A stretch of DNA of 64,000 nucleotides from Acridotheres tristis. Taxonomy: Eukaryota > Chordata > Aves > Passeriformes > Sturnidae. How positions within the stretch are numbered: the stretch's first letter is position 1; each line of letters begins with the position of its first letter. A program made the translations under genes and the position numbers. Shown here one piece after another: positions 10,242 to 25,200 of the stretch. The stretch covers positions 9,400,501 through 9,464,500 of the forward strand of contig CM072891.1 in assembly GCA_037013685.1 (NCBI GenBank). The letters are read 5' to 3'. Under the pieces are notes generated by a model. It was given only the letters and a program-made list of their open reading frames with translations, did not search any database and had not been told where the DNA came from.

Positions 10242-13200
10242 CTGCAGGGATTAGAGGAAAGGCTGCATGTTGGGGTTTGTACCTGTTTCCAACAGAACAC
10301 TTCTCCAGCCTGGAATAGCTCTGATATAACGAGTATGTGTTAGGCACAAAAGTAGTTAACAGCCAAATGCCATCATCACACCTGAAGAAATGGAACAAGA
10401 TGCCTTTAGCTTTCTTCCTGGCTGTCTGTATCCATATGTATGCTTTGTATCTTTTATTTCCCAATACTCCACAGACTTCCAAAACTTTGCTATTTGATGT
10501 TGCTTCTCGCAGGTATGACCCACATTGCTTTTGAGTTTGAGCTTGGATTAAAGTTTAGTAGCTTGAGACACACACTCTCACTGAAAATGTATATGCATCC
10601 ACTAAAGGGCAATATAAAATGCATATTTTAAATGCATATATACATTTCACCTATGCATTGTAAAATGCATGTGCTAATTAATGATATTTTTAAAAACATA
10701 CCCTTAACTTTTAAATAGATGAGTTTAAAAGACTAATGGCATTTATGTCTACATAAGCATTTAAATAAATTTTACACATTTAGGCCTGCTCTTCTGCACA
10801 TTTTTAAACACTTAGTACCCCTGTCTCAGAGTCTACTTTTCAAATTAGTCTGAAAAATGGATGTTAAGATTATAAGATTATCATTTTCTTATTCTTAACT
10901 GGACTCCTAATCTTTCGTATCTATTGAGTGTGAAGAATTAATGACTTTGGTTAGAAAAAATGCACCAAGTATTTGTAATTCAGGGATTTTGAAAACAGTA
11001 CAACCCAAGGTGGACTTCCTGTGTCCACAGTAAGGCAAAAATGCAAACAAGACTCCCCGTATTGGCTCACCACATGAGAACACAATATATACTAAAATTG
11101 CTAATAAACCTTTACAGAAGAACTTGATATCCAAGGTAGCAGCCTCGAATGCTGTAAAAGCTTGGGAACATGTGCTTAAACACAATCCTAGTAAGAGTCT
11201 CTGCATTGAGAAGTGTAAAAGAGGTGATTTTGTGGTCACTTCATAAGGCTCATGGAGCAGAGCACAAGGATTGTATTTTTTGTTGCTTGCCAGCTCTAAA
11301 GTGTTCTGCTGTGTAAGAGCTTTTTTGCATTCACAGTTGGACATAGAGAAAAATCCTTACCTGTGCCATGTAAATAACTCTGGTGATCTCTCTTCCATTC
11401 ACTATGTCAGGTTCCAGTATCCAAGCACTTGGCAAAATCTCCCCTCTCACTGCTTCTGTACAAGGGTGAGGCATGGATGCATCGTAGACAGACTGAATAG
11501 CCAGGACAGACAAGTTCTCCTGCACATGACAAGGTGTAAAGATGACAATTTGAAAAGTGTTATGTATGTAGAAATATTTTCTTTGTTTGCCATGAGGCAT
11601 ATTTCTCACATTACTTACTAAAAAGAGTAGTAATTTTTCATGTTATCTATTAAATATGGTTTTATCAAAATCCTGTGTGTTTGCAAGCAGAATATACTGT
11701 GTGACACTTGTGTTACTGCCTGATAGACCTTGGTTGGCAATTGTCATTCACAAGAGGGTTTTACACATAATTCACTTGTGTGATACTGGCAAGGCTTTCC
11801 TTTCTGCTATACTGGTACTTCTGCAGATATGAAGATTCATTTCTTTCTCTGCTTTATCTTTGAACCAGAGTCTCAGAACAACTCCTCCTCTGTGCTGCAG
11901 ACAGAATGTTCACTTTACCTCTTTGGCTTCTACAGTAATGCAGCAGAAATCCCGGGGCTGCTTTAGGTAACATAGGGAGGTGTCAGTCACTAAATATACT
12001 GGGGGGAAAAAAAATAAGAAAGGGGAATTAGATTTTGACAACTTCAACTTGGCACAATTTTCCCCACCCCTTACATGTAGATAGATATTTTATTTTGACT
12101 TGCTGCCTGGGAGCAGAGCTCTAGTTCATATGCTATAATATATCATTTAAAATGCTTTTTCAAGCCACCTCAGGTTTCTCTTTACTTTCAAACCACTGTC
12201 TTTAGCTGCACTTCTTAGCAAAATATGTTTAATACCAGCCTTGAGAAGTCAAAGCTGAAGCTCCTGTATTAAATAACGAAATTGTTTATTTACACGTTTA
12301 GAAATGGAACAAGATGTCTTTAACTTTCTTCCTGGCTGTCTACATCCATAAGTGTTGGTGCTTGTCATGTGCTGTGTGTGAGGATACTCACCCAGGTGAA
12401 TGTGGCTGGTTACCTTCTTGTGTATTCGAGCTGTATTGATAGAGCTGTCGTAGAGGTGCCTTTTGCCAGGATCTCTCACCAGTCCCCACACATAGGGAAG
12501 AGGTCTTTCTATCACTCCTGCTCCCAGAAACCCATGCCTTGTTGCTGAAGGGAAGACTTTGTAGTACACCTGCACCTCTTTTTCTGTACACTGGTATCTG
12601 TCAAAGGCAAACAAAAGGTATTTGCCCACGAGAGGACCAGGTATAGAGAAAGGCTCCCCTTACACAGACCTGCCATAAACTTACTTCCAGCCAGCTGCTG
12701 CTTGGCACGTGTAGAGGTTCCTCAGGTTGTGAGAACATGCTGCCATTACCTTAGAAAACAATGACAAATGACACCAGCTTCACTCAAACATTCCAGCTAA
12801 CACCCCACACTCTCTTCTGCAACCCATGGCTGCAGCCTGGCTCGCTTTTACCCATCCTTCAGAATTGTTCAGTGCGTGTGTCTGTACCTGATGATGTAGA
12901 ACAAGACTTGTCCCACCCGTTTTTGCTACAACTTCCAGAAGGAATAAGTGAAAACTCTGTTTTTACTTACCTCAGTGGTAGCATTATCCAAGATATGTTT
13001 GGATAAATCTTGGTATCCTTTTGTTGAGGCGGAATTGACAGAAATAGTTAATCCATGAGTGAACCTACAGCTGGTGCCACTTGAAGGAAGAGGTGGCTGA
13101 ATTCCACTGGGTTCTGCAGGAAATAAAAAAGCCAGAGAGGGAATAAAAAAATTAAAATATAACCCCACCACTATTCTTAAATTGTAGGGACTTAAACTCT

Positions 13201-16200
13201 CCACTGGAGCCCCCAGTCCCTCTGATCCTAATGAAGGAGTGATAACATCCCTTGCCTAGACATTCTGTGTGTTGGTAATTACACTGCATTTATGTCTTGC
13301 AGTACTGAAGTTTTAATGGTTATTGCTACATGTAAGAAAAAAACAAGGAAAAATAGACAGCTTAACTCTTGAGGCTAAAAATAAGAATTGGCTTGCACGA
13401 TTCTGTACTCATTGTAGATTTGGGCCCCACACTCCTTGCTTCCTTCCTTTATTGAAAATATTATCCTCATATTATCTCAAGAAGCTGTACTTTGATGTTA
13501 CCACATCAAAAGACCAACTTCAGAGGAAGCAAATCACCATTTAATATTTAAAGAAATTCTAAGCAGGCTCTGGCTACTGGTTGGTGGTATTTTTCTGAAG
13601 TCACGTAAAGGTAGGGACATCCTTGCAAATACCCAGATTCAAATTAGATTTTTATTTGCATAAGTGACAGATCTCATTGGGCTTTGGTATACAACTCAAA
13701 AGAAGCAAATGTATGTTTTACTTACCAAACGTTGAATCCTTATGCAATTGCTCTAGTGTATAAAGCTGACTATTTCTAACAGCTGAGCGACCTCGAGTAT
13801 CTCTTGAAACCAAAGTATTTCCAGAAGAAACCTGATTTAAGAAAGTGCAGAAGTGGGACCATTCATTTGAAGTGGGAAAAATAAATTGTGTTACATAAGC
13901 AGTGGAATATTAGTAGCAAATCTGCCTTACAAGGTTGGAAGCTTCTTTTTTTTTCATGAGGTAACCCCTTTGCCTTTCCCCTAGTTATGAAATGATACTT
14001 TGACTTGGGAAATTTAGCAAAGCAAGTGTAAGAATGCATGGATGCATTCTTCAAAAGTGACTTCGGGAAAGTCCATTTTCACACATTTAAACTCAAGTCA
14101 AGGCATGCATCCTTGAGGGAGGCACACGGAATATCAGATGTTATCAGATTTATCACAAGGAAAGGCCTGTTGTTTCTAGGACATTTGACAGATCTCTGAT
14201 AGTTGCATAGGCAGTAGTAACAATCTGATTTTTTATCTATTAATTACAAACAACTGAAAAACTGTCACTGTCCTTTGCAATTATATTACAAAAAGCTCCC
14301 TCACTCCATGTCACCCATCTATGTACTGTTAATGCAAACTTGTCCTGCTTCATAGCTGTGACAGAATTCAAATAATCTCAAAAACCATCTCTGTTCCTGC
14401 ATTATGTCTCTGTGCTTGAAGCATCAGGAGACCTGAGTCTCACACAGCAGTGGTTTCTCACCTGCCCTTCCTGGCTGCTGAAGTTACTTGCAGTGTATGT
14501 GGCAGTGTTACTGCTGTTGTAACCAGATGTTGGGCCAGAGGAGAGGCTGAGGCTGGAGTCTGTACATAAAGTGCTTGTACTTGCAAGAGTCTTCAGTCTT
14601 GCTTCTTCCTGGAACACAGTATTGCAAACAAAAAAAGCCCAAATAATACCTCCCAGCACTGGAAGTTGAAAGAGGTATCTAAAGAAACTCATTTTCTTTC
14701 AAGAAGTGCTGACACAAACCTGCCATACAGAAAGCATTAAATAAGCAGGTTTGTTTGAAAGTCTAAGATCATATAAACCATTGAGCAAATGACCCTGTAA
14801 AACTTGGCAGTCTGGGAAAATGCAGCTTTTGCTGTTTTCTTTACATATCAGAGTTCAGACTATCAAACTAATGCTAAGATGCTTTTAAGAAGAAGTTTTA
14901 TAAAAATATGTCTTTTCAGTCCCATTTGTTGCTCTTTGTCTACTTCCCAAGCCCCTGACTTAACTTGCTGATCAAATACAGTTGTTAAAGACTGAAGATT
15001 TTGCTTTGCCAATGCAACTACTCAATGCTGGAAGACCAAATAAAAATTACATACAAAGAAAATCTCGAGAATTCAAGATTATGTATACTTTCAATACAAT
15101 GCTCACCTTCTGTAACTGAGAGAATATTTGTTCCCGTATCCTCCTTTTTTCTTGCTCTGCTCTCTCCCTAAGTTTGTCCCTAGCTCTTGCAATTTCAGTT
15201 TTGGTTTCCTCTCGTGCCCTCTGATAGTCTCGGAGTAACAGTTCAATGTCTGAAGGGTGCTGAACGTTTCTTCTTTTTGGTTCTTGAACTCTGTAAGAAT
15301 AGACAGGTAAGGGGAAACACACATAATTACTTGAAATACCATGAGAAAATCATATTTCAATTTAGAGCAGGAAAACCTGCCAGAAAAGCAATTAAAACCC
15401 AACCACATCAACCTCCAAAAAGTTTCTCTTTGCTCACTAAAGGCTAAGTAGACATAAGCCTTGGAAAATTGCTCAGATTGCAAGTCCAGTTTACTACTGA
15501 GATTACTACAGTGGTTTCTAAATCAGGTCTCCATAAGATACTACGTTATGGCTTTGGCATATCACATACAAGATTATTGTGTTGGTAAAAAAACTGTCTC
15601 CTGACCACAAAGGAAGAAAAAGTCCTTTAGGGAATATGGTGGGGAATGAGAAACTGAAATTCTAAATAGTGAAGTGTTGCAGAGCTTTTCTGATATTTAG
15701 AATGAAATAGAATTCTGTGGCTTTTAAATTAGTGAAGGAGCGTCCTGGTTAATTTTTCTGGGAGGGGGCATGGCCAGGACACAGAGGTTATTCTGAACCA
15801 CCTCATATCATTGCTGTGTTGGGGAAAAGGACTTTTCGGGAGAGAAGGGGCTCCCTCCAGCCAAGAGGCACAAGGAGCCATCCCATACTGTCTGTTGTCA
15901 GGGGGCTTTCAGTTTGAGTAATTTCTTTTCTTACACCTTTTGTTCTTAATGCTGTTGCTGTTACTGTTCTCTTTCTTATCTTATTGCTGTTTCCAGCAAA
16001 TTGTTCTTATCTCAACCCATGATCTTTACCTTTTGTACCTCCTTTTGGAGGGGAAGGGGAAGCAGCTTAGCAGGAGAACTAAATCGGAGAATACCATTCC
16101 TAAATTATAACAAGGAGCAAGAAGACAGATTGGTCTCTAATCAGTCCAGACTGAAAAATTGGCTGTTCCCATCCATCATACACATATAAATTAGGCACTT

Positions 16201-19200
16201 GATACAGACTGAAATAAGACTAGACCCGAGATTTGAATGAATGCTTTCTAAAATCAGGCATGTGTTTTTCCTGAAAGCATTTTCTATCCCAAAGGTTAAT
16301 GCACCCACACTATTTTGCCCCTGAAGTCTCGGATGTCAGTAAGAACCATTAAAGTACCCATTGTGAGCACTGTTAATGAACATCAGGCCTAAAGAGAGGT
16401 TTCTAATGCCCTACCTGGTGTTTTCCACCACATCTCTTCTCAGCTTTTGCAGATATTCCCGGCGTCTGCTGGGGAGATCCAGATCCCTCTGCCTTGCATC
16501 CAGAGTCTGCGACAGACTCAGATGCTTTTGGGGACTCAAGCTTCGGCTTCTTTGGTATCTTTGTAGCTTTTTTACTCTTTCCTTCCTCAGAGTTTCAATA
16601 GTTCTCATGTGTCTGTTAGAGAAATGTGATTAGAGTGACAAAATGCACCCTGCAAAGTTACATTTTCTCATTTTTTAAAAGCACTTAAATATCAGGTAGA
16701 TTTGTAAGGTAAAATTTTTATAGGACTCTAATACCGTCTAATACCCCTTCGTCTGCATGCTGAGAGATGATGTAGAAATTCTAAAGTGCTTTTCTGACAG
16801 CAGGAAATGTACAAGAGGGTTGTGATTACTGCTGGTCATGGCTGAGAGGCAAATTGAGGATGGAGACTAATGTAGCTGTTTCACAATTTTTGTTGCAACG
16901 TTTTCCCAAACTGAGTTCTACAATCTCAAGAATCAAGTGTCTTGATTTGTTAAAATTTTATTTTATGTATTTATGGGGGGTTAAAGTTTTTTGTGTGTAT
17001 TCATACAGCAGCATTTATTCGCAGAAGCATGAATGGGATATTTCCATAAATAGGATGCATCAATTATTTTTAGATTGCAATAAATCAATTAAATATATTC
17101 GCACATCACTGGGCGCACATGATAAATCCCATGGCTGCTAGAAGTTTTAAGAGTGGGGTGACTGACACTAGATTTGAATTACATCAAATCATTTTTCCCT
17201 GTTTTCTTGGAGTAACCCCAAAATTTTGTCCTAAATGCATTGCTTAACAGTTTTTAAAATAAACCTGACAGTGTATGTCTTCACATATACTTCACTCAGT
17301 GTGACTAAGTGATTAAGTGCTCATTACTAAATGTTATGTAAGCTGAATGAAGTGTATTAAAAGTCCTTAACACTACATTAAGTAATTTACCTTTCATAAA
17401 GTTGCTGCTTCACTGGAATTGCCCCTGGCTCATCTGCAGCTCCTCTCTGGAGGACCCTCAGCAGGGCGTCTGTTTCCCCGATGCCATAATTGAGCTTTGC
17501 TTCAGTCAGTTCCACTGTGAGGGGATGCTGGTGCAGATCCAGGTGAATGCTAGACATGATCTGGGCACGCTCTCTCTGAAGCCTCTTGATCTCTCTGCTC
17601 CTGCTGTCACAGGACTGGTAATTCCCTTCCATCTCTGTGGATTGTGTGCTTCCAGGCTTCTTTTCTGCCTGACTTCTTAAATCACTCACGCTGCCACTCA
17701 AGCCGAGTAACAAAGGAGGAGGGCTGCTCTTAACACCACACCAGTTGCTGAATTTGTTGTGTATGGGTAAGTCACGGAGACTGTAGCTCCGAGGCCTGTA
17801 TGGCTTTGCAAGAGTCGTGTTCTTGCTGAGAGGAATTTCAGTGTCACATTCACTTCCAGTGACAGAATCCGTACTGTTGGCTCGGAAGGAAGTCTGCACG
17901 TCGCTCACATCAGACAGTGGGGCAGGGCAGCTGTTCTCATTCTTCCAGAAGAAATCATGAAATTGCAGAGAAGATGCTTCTACCGGAGGTTCTGAGGACG
18001 TGCCAGCATTTGTCTTACTTGAACAAGTGGCACTAATTTTTTGATTAAAAAACAAGTCAGCATTTGGAGAAGGGTAGCTATGAACCAAAGCAGTATCAGA
18101 ATTCCCAGTATACTTTTCGTGCCCAGTTCCACCTGAAGAGCCTCTTCCACCCCTTGTAACATACATGCAACGAAGAGAATGTGCCACTGAGCCCTGGTCT
18201 CTGACATCCCCTGTTACAACTTCACTGTGGCCTGACACCTCCAGCGTGCTGCTGGAGTGATACAGCCGTTCTGCACAAATGGTGGTGTGTGTGTCAACCC
18301 TGAGTCTGTGCTGCTGTTCCGAGTCTCTTGAACCATCCTGTCCTAAAAGTTCTTTGGCTGCTTTCTTATCCGAGACAGTTCCAGATTTCTTTCTGATTCT
18401 CTTGGGTTCTCTAGAGGTGCTTGATTCACTGTCTGTTTCTGTCTGTGAAAAACTGTCCACATGATGTTGCATGCTGAGCTGACCTGCCCTCAGCTTTCTC
18501 TGGGTGTGAAGGGGACTTGAAGCAACACTGGAGTATCCAAGAGGTTCCTTAATAGGGCAGACAGACTTGCTAAAAGCAGTCCGGCTGCTGGGACTAGCAC
18601 TAAGAGTAAGAATAGGGGAAGAGGCCCTGTCGACTAGCAGGGTATTCTTGTACCAAAATTTTCTTTCAGCTGGAGTCTCAGTTTCACTGACACTTCTTTT
18701 ATCCTGAGTGTAAGACAATGGAGATTGAGAGGTGCTATTAGTAGGGCTGCTAACTACAGTGCATGAAGAACCATCTTGCCCTGAACTTGGCAAGGATGAT
18801 GTGAGAGGTGAAGCTCTGGTACCAGCAAAAGCAACGTTCTGTGGTGCATTTAGTGATGGTTTTTGAAAATGAAAGGTAGGGGTGGAAGTTTTGGGTAAAC
18901 AAGGCAGATGCATAAAGGAGTCTTCCAAAATGCTGTCAAGACTGTCATGGAAGTCAGAATTGCCCAGGCTTTTCACCCCTGTTTGTTCTTGTGTTCTTTC
19001 TTCAAGAGAGGGTGTTTCCTCTTCCTTTTTGGGAATCTCTCCTACTGTATCTGCACCAATTTCTTTCCAATCAACATTTACGGCCTGAGCTGCCCTCAAT
19101 TCATTTTCCATTTTTGCTTCCGCTTGTTTTTCTTCATGTCTGCTTTGAGGTTTTTCCAAAATCTCAGTCTGAGTGCCTACATCTGCTGTTGTCTGAGTAC

Positions 19201-22200
19201 AGCTATCTGACCTAAGAGCCTTTATAGCACCTTCAGTTACTTTTTGGTTGATTTTGGCATTCTGCTTATTATCTATAATACTCTGTTGAGAAAGGCTTCC
19301 CAGCAGCTCAGAAGTGTTCTGAAGAAGCTGTGACAGATGCATGGACAGGTTCTGCATGCTTGTCCAAGAAGAAGGTTGATGGAATAAATCTCTGTTTGTT
19401 TCCTCCTTTTTTGTAGAAACATCTGTATAGCTTCTTTGATGTCTTCTCTGCCTTTTATACCTTCCTGTAGTTGCTGTTTGTGTTCCTTGCTCACGTGTAA
19501 TCCCTGGTGGTTTTTTGGAAGGTTTTTCAGACTCTGAAGGATATAATAGTACAATTTCATCAACCTGCATTGAAGAGTTACCAGGTTGTGTAGAAGGATT
19601 CTCAAGTTCAGCAGTGTTGTTTTCTGAGTTAGTTTCCAATGTTTCACTGGATATGTTGCTGTACTGTTTGGTACTGTCACTCGAGCATGCTGATTGAAAG
19701 TCTTGTCTGGCACCATCCCATTCTTGAAGACCTTCAATGCTACTCAAAGTGCTTGACAAAACTTTTGCTGTAGCATATGAACTTAGATGAGAATGAAAAG
19801 GAGAATTTTGAGAGTTCAATCCATTGTCTACACTTGAACATCTCATAACTTTACGATTTTCCATGTTCAAAGGAATTTGATTGCAAGAGACATCACTTGC
19901 ACTTCCAAAAACATACTGTTTCCAGCCAATCTTGCAAGCTCCATCTTGTTGCCAGGGGTGAATGTATGGGTTGATATCACTTGATCTAAAATGCATCACA
20001 TCTTTATTATCTTGCAAAAATAAATCAGTTTCTGTCTGGTAGCCAGCTTCTTCTCCTTTCCCTTCACTACACTGAGCTACAGAACCACTCTTTGAATGGA
20101 CATTTGCTTCTGCACACACGGAACTGTGAGCTGTGGGCAGTAAGGATGATGGAGATTGACTAGCAGAGTCTTTCAAAGACTGGCTACTTTGGCTTCTTGC
20201 TGCAAAATTTTGTAAGTTTTTGGGATCACAGTTTGCAAGCTTCTTAGTTTGTGCTATTTTTTGCTGAAATCTGGGTTTAGATTTAACTTGTAAAAATTTC
20301 TTCGATTCCTGCTTTGAAAATCTTTCAATTCCATAAAAATCGTCTTCAGTTGGTGACGGAGGCTCGACACTCATATTCAAATCTTGCAGTGATTTAGATG
20401 CAGGATGTAACACAGGATCTGCCTGAGATGAAGCTTCCAAAGTATATTCTGTATCAGAGAAAACAGCAATAGCTGGAGCTGATACTCTGTGACTTTGTAA
20501 ATAAGGTCTCCGTTCACTTTGTTTACAGCCCTTTGTACTCCGTGTGGTAGAATATGATCTTTTGCTCCTGAGTTGCACCAATTTGGATTCTTGAGGAGTT
20601 AAATCATGGTTTTCTGGCAAAAACTTTATGGAGGTTGTTTCATTATTTTTTACAGAAAAATTGAGTCTTTCTGATTTCAGAGTATTATTCCTCATTATAG
20701 TGTCTCCCATTGTTGAACAATTGTCTGCCTCAGCATCAGCATCAGGGCTATCAATGTTTGAACATATATTATTTTTGCAAAGTAAAATCTCTTTTCTATC
20801 TGTATTTATTCTATCTGGCACCTGTTCTATCTGTTCACCTGCAGGCCCATACTGACAATTATCTTGCAGATCTGCAGAGTTTCTTTCAAAACCCAAGACA
20901 GTGTGATAAGGTTGCCTGGGATTAGGGCTTCTGTATGTGGGATATGCTGGACTAAATGAATTGCAGATATATTCAGGATCCACTTGAACATCTCTTGGAT
21001 ACAGATTTTCCAACACTGTAACTTCTGAGCCTGTTAATTCATTTGGAGAATTTGAGGATACATTAGTTTGCTTTTCTGCAGATTCTCTACTTAATGTTTT
21101 TCTCTGCTCTGTCTTTACTGCAAAATGTTCAGTCTCAATATTTGAATGCAGTTCTTCCTTGCTTCTGTTAGGTGTATTTCTCATTTGTCCCTCTTTAATA
21201 GGAATTGCCCTTCTAGTATCCCAAAAAGGTAACGATGGTAGTAAGAGAGAATTATCATTTGGTATTTTCTCTATGTGTTTGTTGCAAGCTTCTTGTGGTG
21301 GAACTTTATCCCAACGAAACTGATCAATTTTTGTATCACTGTCAGGTTTTTTATTGTTAGTTCTGTATGCAGATTCCCCATCTACAGCATAATTTTCATA
21401 TGAAGTGCAGTCTATGTCTGATATTGGAAAATGCCTGTTTTCTTTTGCAAGAGAAAGCAAAATACTTCCTGAAGCACATACTGGCTCGTCAAATACCACA
21501 GCTTTATCAGATTGAGTGTCTTGCAAAGCAGCAAATGGAGACTGTTTCAATATATTTGAATGTGAAGTATCACATGTGCTAGTTTCACTATGGCCTACAT
21601 TTGCAGTTAAAGGAAATTCTGAAAATGCTGTTAAGGCTGGGTAATTGACTCTTGCAAATGATTGGGAAAAATCTCCTTCTTTTGCAGAGCACACATCAGC
21701 AGAATTGCAGGACACTTTCTCAGTCAGACAACTGTCCTGAAGTGAGTTCTCAAGCTGACTAAATACTAGAGATTTTGAGTCCCCAAGTAAAGAAGAAGTG
21801 TTAAAAGCACCGAATTTCTTGGAGCTTTGAAATGTTGTCCCGGGTGGAGTGTCTTCTGCAGAGTGTGATGGAAGAGCCTTTGATTCATTATGCCCAGTCT
21901 GTCCTTGGGTCTGGAAAGTGAGCAGAACTGATGCTGGTACAGTCACACTATCAGTGTTACTGCAGTGTTCTGAGAACTCATCAATTTTATCTTTTATGTC
22001 ACCACAACTCTGGAAATAACCTTGAACAATTTTCTCCTTTTGCTCTGTTCCTACAACTTTTTCAGGGAGTTTATCACTCGGAGCATATGTGGCCTCTGCA
22101 ACTGCAGAATTATTTTCCTTTCCGTCTCCTTTTTGAGAAACACCAGGAAAAGTTACAGATACACTCAAATCAGATGATTCACTTTCAAAGTATTTTGTTT

Positions 22201-25200
22201 CTTCAGAGAGAACATTATCATTTTTACCTTTGTCTCCGTTGCTGACAATTAAACTACCTGCAGATGATGCTGGACAATTCAGAAGACCAGGAGAAGGTTC
22301 AGAAGTGCCCAAGTTCCTATTATAATTTAGAAAGTCTTTACTATAATGTGGATTTTCCTTTGGAGACTTGATCAGGTCTTCTGAAAGGGCCGAAGCCTTC
22401 TCAGAAACAGTGTTGCCTGGTGGGTCTGCAGAGCACTCTTCAGAAGCCCCATGTTCCTGGTTTTCTGTGGGCTCATGCTGATACCCAGCCACACCAGCGT
22501 TTTCACATTTACTGTTTGCTGTAGCATAGCTTGCACTTAAAAATGTCTTCTCATCATGCACTGATGAGGCCCCCAAGTGAGGTACTTTCTGAGTTGTATT
22601 CTGAAATATTTTTTGGGTAGAGCTTTCTAGTAAAGAGTGGGTTTTTCCCATCCCTGTGTCTTCCATCACTTCTTTCTCTGAGGAAGACAGCAGGTTTGAA
22701 GTATCCAACACTGGTGAATCAGAATCAGAGGTATCCTTTACCTCTTGGGCTGTATCTTCTATGGAATTAAGGCAGTCATTTAATAATTTATTAACTATTA
22801 AATCCATACTGTGTTCTCCATGAGCATTATTAATATCCTGCATTATATCTTCAGAAAAATCTAATCTTTCCAAGAAAAATGAGCTTCCTTTGGCCCTTTG
22901 CTGAAGTACAGCAGTTCCAGACTCAAGACCACCTGCACTGTAGGGAGTGAAAGAGCTGTTCTCGTTGACAGGGTGCACAGATATGGCAAAATCAGGTCCA
23001 TTTTTAAATACAGAGGATTCTTCCTCCTGGCTCTGTTGCATGGTTCTGGTTTGCAGAAGAGCTACATTCTTACTTCGTGTTTTACCTGGAAGATGTTCAT
23101 CTTCTCCCATTTTGTTGGCTGTAACAGATGTACCAACACCAATCTCACTCTCCATTAGAGTTTCATAGTAAGGCAGAACAGCTCCAGTTCCAAGATTGCT
23201 GTTAGATGGTTTTGTACATCCTTTCAGTGCAGTGGGAACATCTTGAGCATGATGGGAATCATCACTTCCTCCAAGATGTAAAGGCTGATTGACAGACTGG
23301 CATGGGGAGTCTTGAAGTTCTTGGTTTTTTTCTGTACACTTCTGTGATGCTGGTGGATTTTGTTGCTTGCTAATGTCTTCATTATTTCCAGAAAAGCTGG
23401 TAGATATCCACTGGCTTTCTCTTAATATTTCATCTAATCTGCTGTCATCATGGGTCATTTGGCAGCTGCCTTTGTTTTCAGGGAAGAGTTCATCCAGGTT
23501 TTCTAAAAAGATCAGTTCTACCTCCTCTGTGTTTTCTACAAATAACTCCTTTTGTTTGTCTGCTTTGGCCATTTCTACTGGCTTCATCAATTGCACTTTC
23601 TCTTCCTCAGCTCTGGAGCCTACTTGATCCAATTCACAAACATCAGAACTTCTTCTAATTATACCTACATTTAAGTTTTTTGAAGTGCCATGCTGAGGTG
23701 ATTGCACAGAGCAACTCATATACATGTGTCTGTCGAGACTTGTAAATTTTTGTTCGGTTCTGCACTGGTCAATATCAGCACTATCATAAACTGAATATTC
23801 ACATGCATCAGTGACATTTTCTATCTCTGTAGCAGAGTCCACTGAGTCACCATCCTCACTCATTTCAGTAGGGGCATGGTATCTTGAATCATCTTCTAAC
23901 AGTATATTTGGCTTTACTTCAGAAGCCATCAGGTACCTTTCAGGGATCTTAAATTGATCTAAAATTTCTTCTTTGTCACCTTTGTCACCATACATTTGAT
24001 GCAGAGCTGGAGACTGTTCATTAAAATAAACATTTTCCTCTGTGCATATGTCTTCTTGCCTCATAATAGGGGGCTCCTCAGTGTTTGTTGTGGAAATTTG
24101 TTCTTCACTCCCAGTCACTTCACCTTCATTAACCTTGTCTTCCTGGGGCAAACAGTTTGGTACACAATGCTCAATTAAACTGTTAGAATTTATTTGTCCT
24201 TCATTTTCAATTTTTGCTGAGATATTTCCTTGCTTCCTTGAGGTTAGTATTGCTTCAGCTACATTCTCTGTTGTTCCATTTGTCTGTAAAAGCCCTTTGC
24301 AAGTATCAAGGAATCCCAAAGTATTCTGCATAGTACCTGTTGTGTGGGAACACACAGCTGAAGGAGTGGTTTTGGGAGCAACAGAAAGCTCTGTTGAATA
24401 AATACCTAGTTCTCTTTTCTCACTTTTTCCTTTTTGGCAAAAGCTGCTTGTTTCAAGTTGACTATCAGAATGCACAAGAGCTTTTGATTCCTGAGTATGT
24501 TCTGCCCCTGTGCTGGCTTCCTGCAGTTCATCTTTGTCCACCTCTTCATGTGTCAGGCACAGATTTGTATTAAACTCACAGAGAACTTCACAAGCTGCAA
24601 TATCAGTAGGTTTCTTTGGATTCTGAATTAGACCAATGTCTTTAAAATTTCTTCCACTCGTGTCTTCAGTTACACCTTGGACTTGGGCTACTGGTCTGTC
24701 AGGTAAACTTTCAGTGTTTCTGGATTTAATGCACTTTTCCAATGCATTTTTTTCTAAGTCGCTTGCATTATTAATTGATTTTATTATTTCTTCGTCCCTG
24801 GCTGTCCCTGTATTCTGATAAGGAGCCGTGGCTTCTTCTGGATCCATTTCTTTGTTTCTGAAAATTTTGGATTCTTTATTTTTATATAATCTCTCCTCTT
24901 GAGAAATAGCAGCTGATGTGTTTGTGTTGCATTCAAATACCCTTCCCAACTCTGTATTTGCATCATGTTCAGCACGAAAGATGTCCTCTGGGCAATTACT
25001 TTCAAAAAATGTTTCTTTCTCTTTTCTAGACTCAAGTAAAGATTTGTTCTGTGTTTCTGTTTCCAAGAGAACAGAGGCATCAAATTCTGCAGAAATATCA
25101 GTTGTCTTATGTGTAGTGTTTTTCTGCCCTGTTGATTTTGAAGAGCATGTTGGGCAAAGGCAGCCAGAATGTGCATCAGAACAACTTTCTGTGACACTGA

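Larger units (their letters stand above)
10242..17390 (-). other. STARD9: STARD9 introns in the START-coding cluster
   Basis: Nine GT-AG introns between the last ten exons and one (16613-17390) after the giant exon. Those over 300 bp are 10242-11360, 11520-11918, 11999-12391, 13114-13725, 13832-14461, 14609-15106, 15291-16414 and 16613-17390. Notable contents are an ERVL-like LTR relic and one member each of a 52-bp repeat pair, both listed separately. No RNA gene seen. Confidence 0.8.

Noticed and set aside
16760..16800. Possible C/D-box small RNA (gatgatgta ... ctga)
   Set aside because: Only about 40 bases between the boxes, no terminal stem and an imperfect box C.
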